From Gammaproteobacteria bacterium (GTDB taxonomy: Bacteria > Pseudomonadota > Gammaproteobacteria > Steroidobacterales > Steroidobacteraceae), in NCBI GenBank assembly GCA_028293725.1, contig JAQGOE010000009.1, forward strand, positions 1 to 5,444: a stretch of 5,444 bases of DNA, in the 5' to 3' direction. Each line of letters starts with the position of its first letter. Within the stretch, counting starts at the first letter, position 1. Position numbers and translations under genes: made by a program. This document shows, piece after piece, positions 1 to 5,322 of this stretch. Below the pieces are notes generated by a model. That model ran no database searches. It worked only from the letters and a program-made list of their open reading frames with translations, and was not told where the DNA came from.

Positions 1-137
1 GGTCCATGGTGCGCACCTATCGGTGGCGGCCGGACATGACCGACTTTGTCGAATATAACTGCGAGTATCAGGTCGGCACGTCAGCAGGTGTCAGCCGGTA
101 CGGGCTGACACCCGAGCCGCCCGCAAATACTGAATAG
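1..137 (+). CDS. C-terminal end of a secreted-family protein (5' partial)
   Basis: The third frame is open from the window edge to TAG at 135-137 and gives 44 residues. The segment R-T-Y-R-W-R-P-D-M-T-D-F-V-E-Y-N-C-E-Y matches the C-terminal part of the three complete secreted-family proteins in this window, which end in D-x-x-Y-x-x-P, then a strand, then an E/D-(F/Y)-x-C-x-E motif (FQCEEN, DYDCAEN, EDVCLDR). The Cys is therefore the conserved second cysteine. The remaining tail is polar and proline-rich. Start, signal peptide and core lie outside the window. The next gene follows 72 nt downstream on the same strand and is a paralogue, so this is probably the upstream cistron of the same operon. 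Function unknown. The reading frame is well supported by the motif match despite the short length. Confidence 0.75.
   Translation, partial: SMVRTYRWRPDMTDFVEYNCEYQVGTSAGVSRYGLTPEPPANTE
87..112 (+). other. Perfect 10-bp hairpin inside a gene end
   Basis: GGTGTCAGCC (87-96) is the exact reverse complement of GGCTGACACC (103-112), with a 6-nt loop. It lies in the coding sequence of the partial secreted-family gene, ending 25 nt before its stop codon. No T-run follows, so it does not look like an ordinary intrinsic terminator. It may be an mRNA structure slowing or protecting the 3' end, or a protein-binding palindrome. Confidence 0.5.
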
Positions 138-162
138 TTCGGACAACCAGCAATGATCGCAG

Positions 163-195
163 GAGAGGGCTGCCGTGCTGCCAGGCGGTCCTCTC
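163..195 (+). promoter_or_regulatory. Intercistronic RNA hairpin before the 210-1031 gene
   Basis: GAGAGGGCTGCC (163-174) pairs with GGCGGTCCTCTC (184-195) as RNA over 12 consecutive pairs, ten Watson-Crick and two G-U, around a 9-nt loop. It ends 5 nt before the Shine-Dalgarno-like GAGGAA (201-206) of the next gene. There is no downstream T-run, so simple termination is unlikely. Plausible roles are protection of the downstream mRNA segment after processing, or control of translation start. It also lies just downstream of an alternative ATG at 153, which argues against that start. The pairing is read directly from sequence; the role is inferred. Confidence 0.5.
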
Positions 196-200
196 GAGAT

Positions 201-206
201 GAGGAA
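201..206 (+). promoter_or_regulatory. Ribosome binding site deciding the start at 210
   Basis: GAGGAA precedes ATG at 210 with a short gap (GAGG ends 5 nt before it). The earlier in-frame ATG at 153 has no purine-rich site before it. The site supports the 273-residue form whose N-terminus is a signal peptide. Confidence 0.6.
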
Positions 207-209
207 ACT

Positions 210-1031
210 ATGGTAATCAACGTACGATATCGGTTGACGGACATTTTGCGCGCCGCTACCGGCGCTAGCGGGGCGCTCCCGGTGCTCATGCTGCTCACGG
301 TGGGTGCGCCAGCACTAGCCCAAGCTCCGCCTCCGGGTGGTCCGGCGAGCGGTGTCGGAACAGCCATCTCCACCGAGCCGAAGTTGTTCTCAGCCTTGCC
401 TCCGCCACCACCCGATGCACCGGCACCCAGCGCGGATCCTCGCGATTTCGAGGGGATCTGGGCGGCTCCGCCGCCATTCCCGCGGCCGCAAAAAATGCCC
501 AAACTCACGCCAAGTGCGTTGCAGAAGCAGCAACAACTCTTCAAGCTGCAATCGGAGGGTAAGCCGGTCGCCAGCAATGCGGGCCATTGCCGTCCGATGG
601 ACAACGTGACTATCGGCTGGGACCTCTTCCCGGCGGAGATCATCCAGTCCCCACGCAAGATCGTGGTGTTGGAGGAAGAAGGCCGCGGACGGTGGGCAAT
701 CCACATGAAGCGCGGTCACCCGAATCACCTGAAACCGAGCTATTGGGGAGACTCTGTCGGACACTGGGAGGGTGACACGTTGGTGGTGGACACCATCGGT
801 TTCAGCGGCGAGCAAGACAACACGACCTCGGCGACGCATCGCATCAGCCGGATACACAAGATCGACGGCGGTCGTCAGCTGGAAATGACGGTCACGACCA
901 TCGACCCCAACACTTACCTCGAGCCGGCGACCGGTGAGTTCGTCTCCGAGTGGCACCCGGAGCTGCAGCTGCTCGAGTTCCAGTGCGAAGAGAATCCAAC
1001 CGGGGCTCTCGAGGGTCTGACCGCGCAGTGA
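210..1031 (+). CDS. Uncharacterised secreted protein, paralogous family member
   Basis: This encodes 273 residues. Residues 1-38 form a signal peptide: basic start, hydrophobic stretch at about 22-36 and an A-L-A-Q-A cleavage region, so the protein is probably periplasmic. A low-complexity proline/alanine linker follows (39-77, including five consecutive prolines). The folded part starts near DFEGIW (79-84). It contains HCRPM (C127), a segment PAEIIQSPRKIVVLEEE (141-157), a GHP (169-171), the core GDSVGHWEGDTLVVDT (180-195), a DP-x-x-Y motif (232-236) and FQCEEN (C259). These are shared with the proteins encoded at 3092-3913 and 3918-4721. The mature protein has exactly two cysteines, which suggests a disulfide. 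The start at 210 is preferred over ATG 153, which would put 19 polar residues before the signal. I know of no assigned reaction; genomes usually carry these as hypothetical proteins. Its neighbours are a paralogue upstream and a BKACE enzyme 72 nt downstream. Confidence 0.85.
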   Translation: MVINVRYRLTDILRAATGASGALPVLMLLTVGAPALAQAPPPGGPASGVGTAISTEPKLFSALPPPPPDAPAPSADPRDFEGIWAAPPPFPRPQKMPKLTPSALQKQQQLFKLQSEGKPVASNAGHCRPMDNVTIGWDLFPAEIIQSPRKIVVLEEEGRGRWAIHMKRGHPNHLKPSYWGDSVGHWEGDTLVVDTIGFSGEQDNTTSATHRISRIHKIDGGRQLEMTVTTIDPNTYLEPATGEFVSEWHPELQLLEFQCEENPTGALEGLTAQ

Positions 1032-1103
1032 CGTCACGGCCCTTGCCGGCATGAGCAAAAAACTCTACAACGTGTGGACACCACAGCCAGCGGAGCGCAG
1101 AGC

Positions 1104-1988
1104 ATGTCGCGACCAGTAGTGATCACGTGTGCCATTACGGGCGGTGCCGATACGGTTGGAAAGCATCCCGGCATCCCGGTGACGCCACAGCAGATCGCGC
1201 AGTCGGCGCTCGAAGCCGCTGCGGCGGGGGCAGCGATCGTACACATCCACGTGCGGGATCCGAGTACGGGGCGTGCAGCTCTGGAACCGGAGCTGTTTCG
1301 TGAAGTATTCGAGCGCATTCGGGAGCGCGACAGCGAAGTCCTCATCAATCTGACTACGGGTGAGGGCGGGTTGGTGCGCTTGAACGAGACTAGCGCGGCC
1401 GCGACGGATTTCAATACACGCGTCGTGGACCCTGCGGTCCGGGTGGCTCATGTAACGCAGTTGCGCCCGGATATGTGTAGTCTCGATATGGGATCGCTCA
1501 ATTTTGGCGACGACCTGTTCATTAACACCACCTCGGATATCGTCAGAATCGCCACTATGGCCCGCAGCGTCGCGGTATGTGTGGAGCTCGAAGTCTTCGA
1601 CACCGGTCATATTCGCTTCGCACATCACCTGATCGAGAAAGGCAAGTTGGCATCGCCACCGGTGTTTCAGTTGTGTCTAGGCATTCCCTGGGCCGCACCG
1701 GCAACGGTTGAAACGATGCTTCACATGCGCAGCTTGTTACCCAAAGACGCGATCTGGGGCGCGTTCGGCATTGGTCCGGCGCAGTTCCCGATGCTCGCAT
1801 CCGCCGTGCTCCTGGGTGGCAATGTGCGTGTCGGCCTGGAAGACAACCTATACCTGGAGAAGGGTGTGCTCGCACCCTCGAATGCCGCGCTGGTTGAGCG
1901 GGGAGTGCGGATTGTCGAGTCCTTGGGCGCCCGGGTGGCCAGCAAGCGCGAGGCTCGGGAGATCATCGGCATTGCCGCTCCCGCGTGA
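1104..1988 (+). CDS. 3-keto-5-aminohexanoate cleavage protein family (BKACE, formerly DUF849)
   Basis: This encodes 294 residues, normal for the family. BKACE enzymes are metal-dependent TIM-barrel proteins that condense a beta-keto acid with acetyl-CoA and split it into acetoacetate plus a new CoA thioester; family members differ in the keto acid used. Visible signatures are VVITCAITGG at 5-14, the metal-binding HIHVRDP with H47 and H49 and neighbouring R51-D52, NLTTGEGG in the substrate pocket, a central region of LDMGSLNFGD type, and GLEDN near the end with E246 as the probable third metal ligand. No signal peptide is visible, so it should act in the cytoplasm. The start at ATG 1104 is chosen because the family begins right before this first strand and GGAG lies at 1092-1095; a GTG at 1074 would add ten unrelated residues. 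The hydrolase gene follows after 9 nt. The exact substrate cannot be read from sequence. Confidence 0.93.
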   Translation: MSRPVVITCAITGGADTVGKHPGIPVTPQQIAQSALEAAAAGAAIVHIHVRDPSTGRAALEPELFREVFERIRERDSEVLINLTTGEGGLVRLNETSAAATDFNTRVVDPAVRVAHVTQLRPDMCSLDMGSLNFGDDLFINTTSDIVRIATMARSVAVCVELEVFDTGHIRFAHHLIEKGKLASPPVFQLCLGIPWAAPATVETMLHMRSLLPKDAIWGAFGIGPAQFPMLASAVLLGGNVRVGLEDNLYLEKGVLAPSNAALVERGVRIVESLGARVASKREAREIIGIAAPA

Positions 1989-1997
1989 GGACAACCT

Positions 1998-2873
1998 ATG
2001 TGTGATGACAGCGACTTTGATCGGATGAGGGACTATTTCCGGCGGACGCAGCTGTCGAGGCGACAATTCGGTGCGTTATCGGTCGGCGCCGCGCTGGGAT
2101 CTGTCGTGCCTGCGATCGCGGACGCCCGGGAGTTGCAGGTCTCGGAGGTCGACATACCGACACCCGACGGAACTTGCGACGCTTATTTTGCGCATCCAGC
2201 CAAGGGGACCTGGCCGGCAGTGTTGGTGTGGCCGGACATCATGGGACTGCGTCCGGCGTTCAAACAGATGGCGCAGCGGCTTGCTCAGTCCGGCTTCGCG
2301 GTCCTCGTTGTCAATCCGTTTTATCGCATGAGGAGGGCACCGACTTCGCCTGAGCATCCTGATCTCGACGACCCGGCGACGCGAGCGGCGGTGATGGGCA
2401 TGGCGGCGGGGCTGACCGCGCAGACAGCGGCTACCGACGCGAACGCCCTTGTCCCATGGCTCGACAATCAAGTGGCGGTCAATAAACAACGACGGATGGC
2501 TAGCGCCGGCTACTGCTTTGGAGGGCCCTACACACTGCGCACGGCGGCCGCCTTTCCTGACCGCGTCAGAGCCATCGCGAGCTTTCACGGTGCTCCCATG
2601 GTGACTGACAAGGCTGACAGCGCACACCTGTTGATTCAAAAAATCAACGTGCACGCGCTGATCGCCATTGCCGAAAGCGATGACAAGCAACAGCCGGGCG
2701 TCAAGACCGTGCTGCGCGAGGCTTTCGACCGAGCCCATTTGCCGGCTGAGATCGAGGTCTACGCGGGAGCGCTCCATGGTTGGTGCCCGCCTGATTCACG
2801 GGCCTACAACCATGAGCAGGCGGAGAAGGCCTGGGCGCGGCAGCTCGCGGTGTTCAAGCAAGGGCTGGCCTGA
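1998..2873 (+). CDS. Dienelactone hydrolase family protein with Tat signal
   Basis: This encodes 291 residues. The first 43 look like a twin-arginine signal: L-S-R-R-Q-F at 19-24, a weakly hydrophobic Gly/Ala-rich stretch at 25-37 and an A-I-A-D-A cleavage site, so export in folded form is predicted. The rest is an alpha/beta hydrolase of the dienelactone hydrolase type. The nucleophile is Cys173 in GYCFGG, the acid is Asp228 in AESDDKQ, and the base is His260 in GALHGW. Classical enzymes have a glutamate near the nucleophile; here the matching position seems to be Asp80 in WPDIMGL. Classical members open dienelactones in chlorocatechol breakdown, but many relatives hydrolyse other esters or lactones, so the substrate is open. 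GAGG overlapping the preceding stop codon supports ATG 1998, though ATG 2025 would still keep the RR motif. It is probably co-transcribed with the BKACE gene. Confidence 0.92.
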   Translation: MCDDSDFDRMRDYFRRTQLSRRQFGALSVGAALGSVVPAIADARELQVSEVDIPTPDGTCDAYFAHPAKGTWPAVLVWPDIMGLRPAFKQMAQRLAQSGFAVLVVNPFYRMRRAPTSPEHPDLDDPATRAAVMGMAAGLTAQTAATDANALVPWLDNQVAVNKQRRMASAGYCFGGPYTLRTAAAFPDRVRAIASFHGAPMVTDKADSAHLLIQKINVHALIAIAESDDKQQPGVKTVLREAFDRAHLPAEIEVYAGALHGWCPPDSRAYNHEQAEKAWARQLAVFKQGLA

Positions 2874-2890
2874 ACGGGACGCGCGCCCAG
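2831..2890. repeat. 9-bp inverted repeat across the convergent junction
   Basis: CTGGGCGCG at 2831-2839, inside the end of the hydrolase gene, is the exact reverse complement of CGCGCCCAG at 2882-2890, the last stretch in which the opposing thioesterase fragment still looks like its family. The spacer is 42 bp. It may be breakpoint microhomology or chance in GC-rich DNA. Confidence 0.35.
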
Positions 2891-3088
2891 TGCGCCGCCT
2901 TGCAGAACGCCGGCGCCTTGAACGAAGAGCGGCAGCGGGTCGCAATGCAGGACGGCACGTCCGGGTTGTGCGCGTGCCTCGATGAGCGTGAGATTCAAGG
3001 CGCATGCGAGGGGGTTCGTCGTGATCGAAATGGGGGATTGCGTGCCGCTCCGCAGGAACTCGCGTACCAACTCCCGATCCGGATTCAT
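2882..3088 (-). pseudogene. Truncated PaaI/hotdog-type thioesterase (N-terminal half only)
   Basis: Starting at ATG 3088 the minus strand encodes about 69 residues resembling the beginning of PaaI-family acyl-CoA thioesterases: an N-terminal helix (residues 4-14), NPLACALNLTLIEARAQPGRAVLHCDP (25-51) and LFVQGAGVLQGGALGA (54-69). The last part corresponds to the family's conserved (H/Q)GG at the start of the central hotdog helix, normally continued by M-L-D-x-A. Here the match stops near 2882; the frame then runs 8 bp later into the antisense of the hydrolase gene. Half of the fold is missing, including most of the central helix, so it is most likely non-functional. The start lies 3 nt after the stop of the 3092-3913 gene, with AGGTG before it, so it was the fourth cistron of the minus-strand operon. 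Family assignment rests on motif memory over a short stretch. Confidence 0.6.
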
Positions 3089-3091
3089 GCC

Positions 3092-3913
3092 TCACCTGGA
3101 GGGATGCGAGCAAACCACCTTCTCGGCAGCCTTACCGTCCTTGACCGGACGCACGCAGGTGGGTTTGAACCAGTCGTTATCGTACGTCAGCTTATCGAAG
3201 TCGTCCTGGCGCGGGTTTTCGGCGCAATCGTAATCGCGCAACCGCTCGCCGGGGACGAGATGCCAGGTACGAGTCTTGGTAAACGGCCGCGTGTAATACT
3301 CGGGATCAGTGAAAGTGATTTCGTCGGTCAGCGTGCGGCCGTCCTCGCTCTTGGTCAGTCGCTCGACCAGATGCAGCTGGGTACCATGCGGCGTGCCGAT
3401 CTCATCCAGCAGGCCTTTGCCGTTGTAGCCGAGGGTATCGATCACCAGAGTATTGCCATCCCAGTGGCCGACTGAGTCACCGGTGTAGCTTTGTTTCAAG
3501 TCCGTGGGATGCGGTTGGTTCAGGTAAACGTGCCGAACCTCGCGGTCATCCTCGAAGAGGAGGGCGACTTCCTGCGGCGATTCGATGACCAGCATTGCAC
3601 CCTTCTGAGCGGTAAATCCCTGCACGCCCGTGGGCCGGCAAGTCAGATGCGGACTCGCACGGTCCCGACCCGCCTTGAACATTTCCAGCCGCTCAGCGGT
3701 CAGGTCTTGCGTCGCGGGCTTGTAAGGCAAGTCGACACCGATGACGAACATCTGGTTGGTCTGCGTATCCCCGATCGTGGATTGCCAATCGCGCCAGGTA
3801 CCCGAGAAGTCCCGAGCATCATTCCCGGGTCTTTGAGCCGCCTGCGCGTTGGCTGTGAGCACGAGTCCAAGGATGATCGGGAGGAGTCGCTCGCGGTTCA
3901 TGTTAAAGACCAT
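3092..3913 (-). CDS. Uncharacterised secreted protein, paralogous family member with Cys-containing tail
   Basis: This encodes 273 residues. Residues 1-26 form a signal peptide with cleavage around ANAQA-A. The mature part carries DFSGTW (35-40), TCRPTG (C92), a strand pair around ALLFEDDREVRHVYLNQPHP (117-136), the core GDSVGHWDGNTLVIDT (145-160), DEITFTDPEYYTRP (197-210) and DYDCAEN (C230). All have counterparts in the protein at 210-1031. Unlike its paralogues it has an extra tail after residue 240 with two more cysteines (C253, C268), which may form a second disulfide. AAGGAG seven nt before ATG 3913 fixes the start and lies inside the end of the upstream gene, indicating translational coupling. 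Probably periplasmic; function unknown. Confidence 0.87.
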   Translation of the reverse strand: MVFNMNRERLLPIILGLVLTANAQAAQRPGNDARDFSGTWRDWQSTIGDTQTNQMFVIGVDLPYKPATQDLTAERLEMFKAGRDRASPHLTCRPTGVQGFTAQKGAMLVIESPQEVALLFEDDREVRHVYLNQPHPTDLKQSYTGDSVGHWDGNTLVIDTLGYNGKGLLDEIGTPHGTQLHLVERLTKSEDGRTLTDEITFTDPEYYTRPFTKTRTWHLVPGERLRDYDCAENPRQDDFDKLTYDNDWFKPTCVRPVKDGKAAEKVVCSHPSR

Positions 3914-3917
3914 ATTG

Positions 3918-4721
3918 CTACTCCTTCACCGCGGGCTCACCCGCCTTGATGCGGTCGAGGCAGACATCTTCATGAATGCGTGCACCCGGCTTGCGGTAAT
4001 AGGTCACGACCGTCTCCCAAGGACGTGTGAATGTCGCGGAATCCTCGAAGCGGATGCGGTCCTCGAGCACATCCGGACTGCTGAGCCGAAATGTCTCGAT
4101 GAGCTTGAGTGCATCACTGTGCGGCATACCTGCGCTGTCGAGCAGGGCGGTGTCGACCAGGTGGTCGGTCTTTACCACCAGCTCATCACCGACCCACTCG
4201 CCGCGCGATAAGCCAACCGCTCCAGGTGTCATCACGTTCTCTATAGGTGGCAAACCGGAGATGCTGGTGTGCTGCGTCGGCGCCGGGCGAGCCTGTTGGG
4301 GGACGGTTGGCGCAAGCCCCCCTTTCAGATAGACCACGCGTGCCCACCAGTTCCATTCGTGCATGAATGCGATGTGGCGCGGCCCGACCAGGATCTCGAA
4401 CGGGTAATTGATGAACATCAGCCTGGGCATGCCCATCGAGGCACACCAGGTCGCGCTATCGAAGGAGGTGTCACCCTGCTTCCTCGCCGCGGCACGGTCG
4501 TGGTAAACCCGGGCCGCTGCCGTCTGCAACGGCGGCTCCTCCCCCGTTGTCGTGCGGACCGCGAATATGGGGGATTCGATCTGCCAAACTCCCGCGAACG
4601 ACTCGTGAGATGCGGCAGAACCGCCGGCTTCGACAGCGCCGCCCAGCTGAGTCGCCAGTGCGAGCAGACCGCCGATCACGCATCGGGTTCCCAATCGTAC
4701 CATCATGCCTGCCTCGCTCAT
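3918..4721 (-). CDS. Uncharacterised secreted protein, divergent paralogous family member
   Basis: This encodes 267 residues from ATG 4721, which overlaps the stop codon of the upstream DUF6152 gene as ATGA. ATGs at 4706 or 4703 are alternatives with a purine-rich GAGCGAGG before them. A signal peptide covers roughly residues 7-32 (hydrophobic VIGGLLALATQLGGAV). The mature part shows SFAGVW (41-46), WCASMGMPRLMFINYPFEILVGP (92-114), FMHEWNWWARVVYLKGG (119-135), GEWVGDELVVKT (174-185), GMPHSDAL (198-205) and EDVCLDR (C254). This is the same plan as its two paralogues, but the acidic DT after the core is KT, and about 30 residues rich in Pro, Thr and Gln (136-168) separate the tryptophan-rich strand from the core. 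C93 and C254 are the only cysteines after the signal. Function unknown; probably periplasmic. Confidence 0.85.
   Translation of the reverse strand: MSEAGMMVRLGTRCVIGGLLALATQLGGAVEAGGSAASHESFAGVWQIESPIFAVRTTTGEEPPLQTAAARVYHDRAAARKQGDTSFDSATWCASMGMPRLMFINYPFEILVGPRHIAFMHEWNWWARVVYLKGGLAPTVPQQARPAPTQHTSISGLPPIENVMTPGAVGLSRGEWVGDELVVKTDHLVDTALLDSAGMPHSDALKLIETFRLSSPDVLEDRIRFEDSATFTRPWETVVTYYRKPGARIHEDVCLDRIKAGEPAVKE
3921..3926 (-). promoter_or_regulatory. Strong ribosome binding site AAGGAG for the 3092-3913 gene
   Basis: AAGGAG on the minus strand lies 7 nt before ATG 3913 and encodes the final Lys-Glu codons of the upstream gene, immediately before its TAG. Only 4 nt separate stop and next start. 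Confidence 0.75.
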
Positions 4722-5179
4722 GGCTGCTTGGGAGTTGCGCGCTGGAGGCTGGGCAAGGTCGGCACCAGATCGGGAGTGCCCGCTTTGTCAGTCTTCACAT
4801 TGGCTGCCGCGCCACGCAGTATCTTGCCGTTTTGCAGGGTAATCGTCCGTAGTGTGCCGGCTCGGGTGCCGTCCCGCATGGGAGACAGTACGACGGTTAC
4901 CTTGTCGCCCGCCTTCACGCTGTCCTTGCTCCAGCCCAGACGCGTGCTCAGAGACGGTGTGCCGCTTTCTATGGACCACTCCTGTTGCTGGCCGTCGGCG
5001 CCGGCTATCAACAACTGAATATAACAGTGTGGATTCGACCACTGAAATTCGCGCACGACTCCGTTGAGCGTCGTCGTCTTCGTATAGTCGTACGCGGCGG
5101 TCGAGTGGTGCGCCAGCGCCGCACCGCTCCAACAGAGCGCCGTCCAAGCCATTAGCCAACTGCGTCGCACCCAACTCAT
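4718..5179 (-). CDS. DUF6152 family secreted protein
   Basis: This encodes 153 residues from ATG 5179, preceded by GGGGG; an in-frame ATG at 5206 has no ribosome binding site and would put nine residues before the signal. Residues 1-23 are a signal peptide (basic MSWVRR, hydrophobic core, A-L-A). The mature protein would start with His-His-Ser, matching the AHHS start typical of DUF6152 proteins. Further family signatures are the strand TLNGVVREFQWSNPHCYIQL (38-57), EWSIESGTPSLSTRLGW, then VKAGDKVTVVLSPMRDGTRAG and the RTITLQNGK strand. It is a small beta-rich domain of unknown biochemical role. The last 30 or so residues are polar and probably flexible. It is the first gene of the minus-strand operon and overlaps the next gene by 4 nt, so it is probably co-produced with the secreted-family proteins. 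Confidence 0.88.
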   Translation of the reverse strand: MSWVRRSWLMAWTALCWSGAALAHHSTAAYDYTKTTTLNGVVREFQWSNPHCYIQLLIAGADGQQQEWSIESGTPSLSTRLGWSKDSVKAGDKVTVVLSPMRDGTRAGTLRTITLQNGKILRGAAANVKTDKAGTPDLVPTLPSLQRATPKQP

Positions 5180-5185
5180 GTTGCC

Positions 5186-5247
5186 CCCAAAAATTGCAGC
5201 ACTCATTTAAGCGCAAGCACTCGCCGCAGGCGTATTCAATTTTTGGG
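5186..5247. promoter_or_regulatory. 11-bp perfect inverted repeat in the divergent intergenic region
   Basis: CCCAAAAATTG (5186-5196) is exactly repeated in inverse orientation as CAATTTTTGGG (5237-5247), with 40 bp between. The left arm overlaps the G-run that serves as ribosome binding site of the DUF6152 gene. The arms may be operator half-sites for a dimeric regulator, or, if transcription begins upstream of 5247, an RNA stem hiding that ribosome binding site. Confidence 0.45.
5198..5222. repeat. 7-bp direct repeat, 18-bp period, between the inverted-repeat arms
   Basis: AGCACTC occurs at 5198-5204 and again at 5216-5222. It lies upstream of the DUF6152 gene between the arms of the larger inverted repeat. 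Tandem sites of this sort can bind transcription regulators, but a short repeat can occur by chance. Confidence 0.25.
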
Positions 5248-5261
5248 TAGCAAGGCAGCAA
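5234..5261 (-). promoter_or_regulatory. Possible sigma70-type promoter for the minus-strand operon
   Basis: On the minus strand TTGCTG (5261-5256) and TTGAAT (5239-5234) are separated by 16 bp, matching three of six and four of six consensus positions. Transcription would begin near 5227, leaving a leader of about 50 nt before ATG 5179. The spacer contains most of the right arm of the inverted repeat, which would fit repression there. This is a weak match. Confidence 0.22.
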
Positions 5262-5318
5262 TCTCTAGGCCCCTCGGGTTCGGGTGGTCTGGCAACATGG
5301 CCTCTCGCCAGATTCTCC

Positions 5319-5322
5319 GGAG
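5319..5322 (+). promoter_or_regulatory. Ribosome binding site supporting the TTG start at 5329
   Basis: GGAG lies 6 nt before TTG 5329. The other in-frame candidate, GTG at 5284, would add 15 residues before the usual start of VOC proteins. Confidence 0.55.

Noticed and set aside
153..209. ATG at 153 as start of the secreted-family gene
   Set aside because: No ribosome binding site precedes it, it would place 19 polar residues before the signal peptide, and a stable hairpin lies inside the added segment.
1028..1037. GTGACGTCAC palindrome over the stop codon of the 210-1031 gene
   Set aside because: A 10-bp palindrome is plausible as a protein site, but its place at a stop codon between co-directional genes and lack of a promoter beside it give nothing to support a role.
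390..1058. Long open frame on the minus strand opposite the 210-1031 gene
   Set aside because: It is antisense to a gene with a signal peptide and family motifs, its translation is Arg/Leu-rich without a recognisable domain, and high GC content makes such frames common.
1073..1085. TGTGG-ACA-CCACA small hairpin before the BKACE gene
   Set aside because: A five-pair stem with a 3-nt loop and no T-run is too weak to call a terminator or regulator.
2076..2777. 233-codon open frame antisense to the hydrolase gene
   Set aside because: The plus strand holds a clear alpha/beta hydrolase with its full catalytic triad; the antisense translation is Arg/His-rich and resembles no family I know.
2874..2960. 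Search for an intrinsic terminator after the hydrolase gene
   Set aside because: GC-rich stretches occur, but no stem followed by a T-run is visible; the original terminators may have been lost at the junction.
2900..3475. 191-codon plus-strand frame across the convergent region
   Set aside because: It overlaps both the thioesterase remnant and the 3092-3913 gene in antisense, and has no domain pattern or ribosome binding site of note.
4269..5018. 249-codon plus-strand frame opposite the minus-strand operon
   Set aside because: It is antisense to two coupled genes with good family evidence, and its composition (many Arg, Pro, Cys) is typical of a shadow frame.
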